A stretch of DNA of 35,413 bases. Origin: Chloroflexota bacterium. GTDB taxonomy: Bacteria; Chloroflexota; Anaerolineae; Aggregatilineales; Phototrophicaceae. The first letter of the stretch is position 1, and each line of letters begins with the position of its first letter. The DNA lies in NCBI GenBank assembly GCA_028875185.1, contig JAPPFH010000029.1:1-35413 (forward strand). The letters run 5' to 3'. Of this stretch, positions 30,629-35,413 are shown one piece after another. The notes beneath the pieces are model-generated. The model searched no databases and was not told the DNA's origin. It was given only the letters and a program-made list of their open reading frames with translations. Position numbers and translations under genes: made by a program.

Positions 30629-32254
30629 CTATCTTCGCGTCACTTTTAGCAATGAATTTGGACTTAAGTCTTCAACTTCGCTGTATTGACCATCATTCCA
30701 GGTGATCGCCAGCCGCTCAAGCGCGGCGCCGGATGGGAAGCCAAAGTGCGCCTGGCTGCTATCGCCCGAGAGATAACCGCTGACCGCCGCAATATCTCGC
30801 TGGTAGACACCAGCCTCGGTGTAAAGCGTCAGTCGCGCGCCGATGCCCTGTGCGTTTCCGACGCCCCGCTGGCGCAGGTCCACCGCGATGCTGTCGCCGC
30901 CGCAGAGTTGATTTTCAAACAGCGCCGCCCGGCTGCCCAGATTGTTGACGACGATATCCAGATCGCCATCGTTGTCGAGGTCGGCCATCGTCATGCCGCG
31001 TCCGCTGGCTTCGTCATTGAGCGCCCAGCCCGGCATCGGCTCGAATCCGGCGCCAGCCCGGTTTCGATACACCTGATTTTCTTCGACCAGTTCGTTATTC
31101 GGCAGATGCGGGAACAGCTCCAGCGATATCATGCCGTTGACGACGTAGAGATCTTGAAAGCCGTCGCTGTCCAGGTCACCAAACTTGGCTGACCAGCTCC
31201 AGCCGGTGCCATCGAGCCGCGCGGCGCGCGCGATATTCCGCAAGCGCCCGTCATCAGCGAAATCATATAGCACATTTTCCATGATCTGCGGGTCGCCCTC
31301 GACATGCGGCAGCGCCATCATCATCTCCATCACGGGCCGCCATTGCGCCATCATCGCTTCGTCATCGGCGTAGGGTTTCATATCGACGGCGAAGAGCTCC
31401 GGCGCGCCATCGTTGTCCAAGTCAGCAGCGTCGTAGCTCATGGTGCTGTGCGGCATGACAGCAAGCGGTTCAGTTTCATGCCAGGCGCCGTCGCGGAAAG
31501 TGAAATACTTGTCCTCGACCGCAAAGTCGTTGCCGATGATGATCTCGTGTTCGCCGGCGCGGTTGACGCCGGTCCAGATCGCAAGCGTATTGGAACGGTC
31601 AGCGATGCGCGTCGCGCGGAATCGGTCGCCCAGGTTTTCATAATAAATCACGCCAGATTTCGGCGCCGTCTGCCCCAGAATCTTCTCGTTTTCCACATCG
31701 TAGGAGCCGGTGAGCAAGTCGAGGTCGCCATCGCGATCGGCGTCCAACCAGTTCATCGCGTAGCCGATATAGATGGCGCCGTTAAGCACTTCGCGTTGGA
31801 AATCCCGACCGCCCTGATTCCGCCAAAACAAGGGCGCGCTCGCCTGCTGCGTGAAGACGATATCGAGGCGGCCGTCGCCGTCGACATCAATGATGGCCGC
31901 AGCGCGCGCGGGCGCCGCCGTCGGCAGCGCCTGACGCTCAAAGCGCAGCCCGCCGCGATTCCACAAAATAGCGTTATCGCCGCCGAGATTCGCCATGACG
32001 ATATCGAGCAAGCCGTCTTCGTCCAGATCGTTTACAGCGAGGCCCGCGCCGTTGCTGTCATAGAAGCCGACCGGCTGTTTAGTCGGCGTCGTCGTATGAT
32101 TTAGCTCGCGCGTAATGAAGAGGCCCCTGCAGTTGGCGCGCGGATTCAGGGGTGTCGCTTCTACCGTGACCGGCGCGTGGATGCGCAGAGCAAATGCCGC
32201 CGGCGAGACGAGGGACAGCACAAGCAGAAGAAGCGTGGCGCGGCGCAAGCGCAT
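30629..32254 (-). CDS. Secreted FG-GAP/VCBS repeat protein with C-terminal UnbV/ASPIC domain (CRTAC1-like)
   Basis: A 541-residue exported protein. The Sec signal is MRLRRATLLLLVLSLVSPAA with cleavage after AFA. At least six calcium-binding loops of the form DxDxDG are visible (DLDEDG, DVDGDG, DADRDG, DLDNDG, DLDSDG, DLDNDG), each followed by a hydrophobic strand such as LDIVMAN, consistent with a seven-blade beta-propeller. The C-terminal part, GIGARLTLYTEAGVYQRDIA followed by SQAHFGFPSG, is the UnbV/ASPIC domain. Such proteins work outside the cell in adhesion or recognition, but the actual role is unknown. It sits upstream of importer 3 on the same strand, with a separate importer promoter between them. 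Confidence 0.88.
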   Translation of the reverse strand: MRLRRATLLLLVLSLVSPAAFALRIHAPVTVEATPLNPRANCRGLFITRELNHTTTPTKQPVGFYDSNGAGLAVNDLDEDGLLDIVMANLGGDNAILWNRGGLRFERQALPTAAPARAAAIIDVDGDGRLDIVFTQQASAPLFWRNQGGRDFQREVLNGAIYIGYAMNWLDADRDGDLDLLTGSYDVENEKILGQTAPKSGVIYYENLGDRFRATRIADRSNTLAIWTGVNRAGEHEIIIGNDFAVEDKYFTFRDGAWHETEPLAVMPHSTMSYDAADLDNDGAPELFAVDMKPYADDEAMMAQWRPVMEMMMALPHVEGDPQIMENVLYDFADDGRLRNIARAARLDGTGWSWSAKFGDLDSDGFQDLYVVNGMISLELFPHLPNNELVEENQVYRNRAGAGFEPMPGWALNDEASGRGMTMADLDNDGDLDIVVNNLGSRAALFENQLCGGDSIAVDLRQRGVGNAQGIGARLTLYTEAGVYQRDIAAVSGYLSGDSSQAHFGFPSGAALERLAITWNDGQYSEVEDLSPNSLLKVTRR

Positions 32255-32301
32255 GGCAGAGCCTCAAGCGCGACAATCAGGACCATGACGATACCATCAG
32301 G

Positions 32302-32311
32302 AAATCGGTCG
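32302..32311 (-). promoter_or_regulatory. LacI-type operator candidate (weak, FG-GAP gene)
   Basis: On the minus strand this reads CGACCGATTT, eight of ten to the shared dyad, about 48 bases before the FG-GAP protein start. No clear promoter accompanies it. Confidence 0.2.
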
Positions 32312-32366
32312 CGCAATTGTCGGGCGGGCTGCTTATGAATGGTGAACATGGCGCGCGCTGAAACAC

Positions 32367-32394
32367 AAAGGGCGACCGATGCGGGTCACCCTTT
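32367..32394 (-). terminator. Possible terminator of the coiled-coil protein gene
   Basis: On the minus strand, AAAGGGTGACC and GGTCGCCCTTT pair over eleven positions with one mismatch around a six-base loop, followed by TGTTTC. It lies 40 bases downstream of the stop codon at 32434. The T run is poor, so termination efficiency is uncertain. Confidence 0.4.
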
Positions 32395-32433
32395 CCTTGC
32401 TGCTTGCATAGCTGATATGGCAATCGTTGGCGC

Positions 32434-32814
32434 TTAGCTCGCGCGTTCCGGCTCTGGCGGCGCCTTGCCCATAACGCCTCTGCCTTCGAGGAAACCGAGC
32501 ATGCGCGCCTGCTCTGTTTCCAGATTCTGCAAGCCGCCATTGACATCCTGAAGACCCTTCTCATGCCTTTCAAGTTGCATGTCGATGCGATCAAAGCGCT
32601 CATCCGCTCGAGCTTGCCACTGTTCTATGCTCGCCATACGTTCTTCAATTCGGGTCATTCGGGCGTCGACCTGGACAAAGCGAGCGTCGATCTGGTCAAA
32701 GCGGTCATAAATGCGGTCAAACTGGCGGTTTAGCTGACGCGTAACATAGACGACGCCGGCTAAACCTAGACCAAGCACCGCGACAATGAAAGCCCCCACC
32801 TGCATCCAGTCCAT
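32434..32814 (-). CDS. Small membrane-anchored coiled-coil protein
   Basis: A 126-residue protein. One N-terminal membrane helix (GAFIVAVLGLGLAGVVYVT, about 7-25) is followed by about 75 residues of heptad-patterned sequence with repeated motifs such as FDRIYDRFDQIDARF and TRIEERMASIEQW. It should form a parallel coiled coil projecting from the membrane into the cytoplasm. The C-terminus is Pro/Glu-rich. No enzymatic motif is seen and no named family is recognised with confidence. Its Shine-Dalgarno site is weak. It lies between the molybdopterin enzyme and the FG-GAP protein on the same strand. Confidence 0.75.
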   Translation of the reverse strand: MDWMQVGAFIVAVLGLGLAGVVYVTRQLNRQFDRIYDRFDQIDARFVQVDARMTRIEERMASIEQWQARADERFDRIDMQLERHEKGLQDVNGGLQNLETEQARMLGFLEGRGVMGKAPPEPERAS

Positions 32815-32908
32815 ACCAATCCGTGATTCCTATTCCGTCACTGTTGCCTTGTCAATACTAACCCGTTCGATACGCAGAGACAAGTGGCATGCCGCTCGCT
32901 TAACCGAT

Positions 32909-34615
32909 CTACGATTCCGCTTCAGCCTCCGGCTCGGGCGGATTCTCCAGGTCAGCCAGCGTGGGCATATTCGCCTTCTTGCCGTGGACGCCAGTGGCGC
33001 CATCGGGGCGGGTGCCGCGGCTATCCAGGCTTTGCATATTGCCGTCGGCATCGTATGTCCGCACTTCGAAGCGATATTCACCCTCTTGGAAGCGCCAGTC
33101 ATAACGCCAGATGGCCCAGGTCAATTCGGATAGCGGCTGCCGTAATTGCGCCTCTTCCCAATCCCCGCCGTTGACGCTGATTTCGACCTTGGAGATCATC
33201 TTGGCGCCGGCGTAAGCAATGCCGCCTACGGGAACGACATAACCGCCGTTGTCCTTGAGGATCGAATCGGTGGACACCGCATCGACAACCGAGGTGGTAT
33301 TGACGATCGCTTCTTTGCTCCAGCCGCGCCGCACCCAATAACCCTCAGCCCAGGCGTCGACAAATTCGATGCTCTTGATCCATTTCGGTTGTTTCATGCC
33401 GTAGCGGTCGGGGATGTAGATGCGCAAGGGGAAACCGTGCTTCTGCTTTAGCGGCTGATCATCCCATTCATAGGCAAACATAACGCGCTCTTCCGCTTCG
33501 ACAACATCAAGCATGACATACTCGTCAAAGTTGTCGGCGCCGGTGATCTTCATCGCCACTGCGTCAGCCTGTGGCTTGACGAACTCGAGGAAGTCGCTCA
33601 TGCGGAAGCCGGACCATTTCGTCGTGCTGATCAGCGTGCCGCCGATGCGATTGCTGATGCAAGACAGCGTGATGAAGCGATCGATGCGGTCAAACTTGTC
33701 GTATAGATCTTCCAGCGAAAGGCTGACCGGATTATCGACCAAGCCAGTAACCTCAAGCCGCCATTCCTCCGCGTCAATGACCGGCGGGCGCGAGCTGATG
33801 TCGATGCGATAGTGGTCATCCAGCGGCGTATACTCGGGGCGGGTGCCGGGCGCCGATTCCAGCGTGTCCGCCGCATTCGGCAAGACATTGCCCGCGCCAT
33901 CGGTGGCGGCGCCGGCCGGAATTTCGGAGACGACCCCGCCCTCGCCCGGCCGCCCGCCGACGAGCGCGCCCAAGCCAGCGCCGATGACCGTAAGCACGGC
34001 GCTGGCGCCACCGACGCGCACCATGAATTGACGCCGATTGAGCGGTTCGACCGTGACGGTCTCGCCCGTTTCTTCGTCCGTCTTCGTCTTGCCTTCGCTA
34101 TGCGCCAGATCGTTGTAAATCCAATTGGCTGCCATCCCCCAAAGCGCGAATGTCAGCACAACCCAGATGATTTGCGCTGGAACCGGGGCGGTCGCCGTCA
34201 GGTTCACTTGCGAAGAAATCAGCATCATCACCGCGCCGAAAGCCAAGCCCAGAATCAGCCCGGGGACCAAATTGCGCGCGCGCGTCTTGCTGCGATTCAT
34301 CAGCCCGTAAACGATGGCTATGGCGACCGCGCCCAAAGCGAGGAAGCCAGCCAAGCCCATCAACTGCTCGGCAGTCTTGGCCGCGGCCGAGGTCTCGCCC
34401 ATGTTGAAGGCGATGATCATCTCCACCATCATATCGATGCCGAAGGTCAGCAGCGCGCCAGGCAGGAGCCGCGAAACGTAGTCAAAGACATCGAAAGGAA
34501 TGAATGGCAAGCCCGCGACTTGGTCAGCCAGGAAGAGCAGCGCCGTCAGCGTCATGGTCAGCAATCCGCCGACCAGCGCGCCGAGCAACAGTGAAGGTTT
34601 CCGTAGGTTTTCCAT
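32909..34615 (-). CDS. Membrane-attached molybdopterin-dependent oxidoreductase (sulfite oxidase/MsrP-like fold)
   Basis: A 568-residue protein with three parts. The first (about 1-167) has five predicted membrane helices. Next comes a linker with PLNRRQFMVRVGG (Arg194-Arg195) and a sixth hydrophobic stretch to about 221, resembling an internal Tat signal. The last, from about 268 on, is an oxidoreductase molybdopterin-binding domain: DAEEWRLEVTGLVDNPVSLS, then ITLSCISNRIGG, where Cys319 should ligate molybdenum, then KWSGFRM, HGFPLRIYIPDRYGMKQPKW and a C-terminal Mo-Co dimerisation-like beta domain. The enzyme domain is thus probably translocated folded with cofactor and tethered outside the membrane. 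The substrate is unknown. A TATAAT promoter lies upstream. Confidence 0.88.
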   Translation of the reverse strand: MENLRKPSLLLGALVGGLLTMTLTALLFLADQVAGLPFIPFDVFDYVSRLLPGALLTFGIDMMVEMIIAFNMGETSAAAKTAEQLMGLAGFLALGAVAIAIVYGLMNRSKTRARNLVPGLILGLAFGAVMMLISSQVNLTATAPVPAQIIWVVLTFALWGMAANWIYNDLAHSEGKTKTDEETGETVTVEPLNRRQFMVRVGGASAVLTVIGAGLGALVGGRPGEGGVVSEIPAGAATDGAGNVLPNAADTLESAPGTRPEYTPLDDHYRIDISSRPPVIDAEEWRLEVTGLVDNPVSLSLEDLYDKFDRIDRFITLSCISNRIGGTLISTTKWSGFRMSDFLEFVKPQADAVAMKITGADNFDEYVMLDVVEAEERVMFAYEWDDQPLKQKHGFPLRIYIPDRYGMKQPKWIKSIEFVDAWAEGYWVRRGWSKEAIVNTTSVVDAVSTDSILKDNGGYVVPVGGIAYAGAKMISKVEISVNGGDWEEAQLRQPLSELTWAIWRYDWRFQEGEYRFEVRTYDADGNMQSLDSRGTRPDGATGVHGKKANMPTLADLENPPEPEAEAES

Positions 34616-34651
34616 GATAATTAACGATCTCCGTCAAAATCTGATGCCCAC

Positions 34652-34680
34652 ATTATATATGAGGATTCGCTTCATTTCTA
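34652..34680 (-). promoter_or_regulatory. Promoter of the molybdopterin oxidoreductase gene
   Basis: On the minus strand, TAGAAA (34680-34675, 4 of 6), a 17-base spacer, then a perfect TATAAT (34657-34652). The leader to ATG 34615 is about 30 bases and includes GGAG, 13 bases before the start. Confidence 0.5.
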
Positions 34681-34831
34681 TTTCCGCCAGATTACGGATT
34701 TGGCGAATTTATGCGAATAGCCGCCAAAATGCCTTAAACTCCGCGTCGGCGGGCAGTGTCTGCGCGCCCCTTCGCGCCATAGCGGCGAAAAAATAATTTC
34801 TGCGATTGTCCCAGCCAAAGATCAGCGGCGC

Positions 34832-34860
34832 TTGCGTTTCAGTCAAACCGCGCTTATACT
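34832..34860 (+). promoter_or_regulatory. Probable promoter of the hendecad-repeat protein gene
   Basis: TTGCGT (34832-34837, 3 of 6), a 17-base spacer, then TATACT (34855-34860, 5 of 6). Transcription would begin near 34867, about 30 bases before the GTG at 34899. Confidence 0.4.
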
Positions 34861-34898
34861 CTCTGCCTAAGCGTGTCCATGGCTATTGGTAAATTGAC

Positions 34899-35413
34899 GT
34901 GGCGGAAAACGACCCGGTTTTAGAACAGCGCGTCGAAGCATTGGAGCAATTCTCGCAGGCTCGGGTGGTCGAGCAGGTCGGTGACCTGACGAAGCGCGTC
35001 ACCAGCTTGGAAACCGCGCGGGAGACGGAAAGCCCTTTCCTGGCGACCAAGGAAGATATTGCGCGCCTGGAGGGGCTGCATGCCGCCACGCAAAAGCAAA
35101 TTGCCGCCCAAAGCGAACTGTTCAACACGCGGCTTGCCGCTCAATCCGCACAGTTCAACACGCGGCTGGACGCCCAAAGCGAGCAGTTTAACAAAGACCT
35201 CCAAGCCCAATCCGAGCAGTTAAACGCGCGGCTGGACGCCCAAAGCGAACAGTTTAACAAAGACCTTCAAGCCCAATCCGAGCAGTTAAACGCGCGGCTG
35301 GACGCCCAAAGCGAGCAGTTTAACAAAGACCTTCAAGCCCAAAGCGAACTGTTCAACACGCGGCTGGATGCCCAATCCGAACAATTCAGCAAAGACCTCC
35401 AAGCCCAGTCGAT
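34899..35413 (+). CDS. Hendecad (11-residue) repeat coiled-coil protein, truncated by the window edge
   Basis: An open frame from GTG 34899 to the end of the window, at least 171 residues, with no stop codon seen. A stop codon (34890-34892) lies three codons upstream, which leaves GTG as the only usual start; the ribosome site is weak. Residues about 1-65 are a charged helical N-terminus (VLEQRVEALEQFS and LTKRVTSLETARE). From about residue 69 at least nine 11-residue repeats follow, of the type AQSEQFNKDLQ alternating with AQSEQLNARLD. The hydrophobic spacing fits a right-handed or weakly twisted coiled coil. No function is assignable. Minus-strand frames across this region are shadows. Confidence 0.75.
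   Translation, partial: MAENDPVLEQRVEALEQFSQARVVEQVGDLTKRVTSLETARETESPFLATKEDIARLEGLHAATQKQIAAQSELFNTRLAAQSAQFNTRLDAQSEQFNKDLQAQSEQLNARLDAQSEQFNKDLQAQSEQLNARLDAQSEQFNKDLQAQSELFNTRLDAQSEQFSKDLQAQS
35103..35413 (+). repeat. Tandem 33-base coding repeat with 66-base higher-order period
   Basis: Units of 33 bases encode the 11-residue repeats. Alternating units make a near-identical 66-base period: CAAGCCCAATCCGAGCAGTT begins at both 35202 and 35268. The high DNA identity indicates recent unit duplication, so repeat number may vary between strains. The array continues past the window. Confidence 0.85.

Noticed and set aside
35103-35413. Regular direct repeats that could be mistaken for a CRISPR array
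   Set aside because: Units are contiguous without unique spacers, keep one reading frame and encode 11-residue protein repeats.
1-35413. Search for tRNA, rRNA, riboswitch, transposase or integrase
   Set aside because: No cloverleaf with a conserved T-loop, no rRNA segment, no recognisable riboswitch core and no transposase or recombinase motif was seen by eye; a covariance-model scan would be needed to exclude small RNAs.

Overview
The window looks like a chromosomal carbohydrate-utilisation region of a free-living, GC-rich, Gram-negative-type or monoderm heterotroph. Three sugar ABC importers of the MalF/MalG type, one Tat-exported binding protein, two LacI regulators, and many intergenic palindromes of the type GTAGGGGCGA...TCGCCC suggest a Chloroflexota (Anaerolineae-like) genome. 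That placement is an inference: there is no rRNA or phylogenetic marker here, and I see no tRNA, transposase, integrase, CRISPR array or phage gene.

Layout. (1) 1-6278, plus strand: a promoter with a LacI-type operator, a Tat-exported sugar-binding protein, two permeases, a strongly diverged GroEL-like chaperonin and a phytanoyl-CoA-dioxygenase-like oxygenase, apparently one operon. (2) 6268-8423, minus strand: a GH88 unsaturated glucuronyl hydrolase, translationally coupled to a LacI regulator. (3) 8780-11981, plus strand: a family I CoA-transferase and 6-phosphogluconate dehydrogenase, each with its own promoter. (4) 12031-13109, minus strand: an AT-richer gene of unknown function, split by an apparent one-base frameshift. 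(5) 13160-17932, minus strand: zinc alcohol dehydrogenase, fuconolactonase-like amidohydrolase, intracellular GH29 alpha-L-fucosidase and a second LacI regulator. (6) 18341-23379, plus strand: a second zinc dehydrogenase, a Gfo/Idh/MocA oxidoreductase, a D-2-hydroxyacid dehydrogenase, an SDR and a TIM-barrel sugar isomerase-like protein. (7) 23392-30428, minus strand: two more importers, each a binding protein plus two permeases. (8) 30629-35413: an FG-GAP/UnbV secreted protein, a membrane-anchored coiled-coil protein, a membrane-attached molybdopterin oxidoreductase, and the start of an 11-residue-repeat coiled-coil protein cut by the window edge.

How it fits together. Importers bring in oligosaccharides. 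Cytoplasmic GH29 and GH88 enzymes release deoxy- and uronic-acid sugars. Dehydrogenases, a lactonase and isomerase-like enzymes oxidise them by what is probably a non-phosphorylative route. No importer ATPase is encoded, so a shared MsmX/UgpC-like ATPase elsewhere is implied.

A near-palindrome, AAACC|GATTT with a central CG as in LacI-family operators, lies just downstream of the predicted -10 box at five promoters. This suggests one regulon spanning the window. The least expected element is the chaperonin: it sits inside a sugar-import operon, keeps two ATP-site aspartates, and has lost the residue aligned with the GroEL catalytic Asp398.
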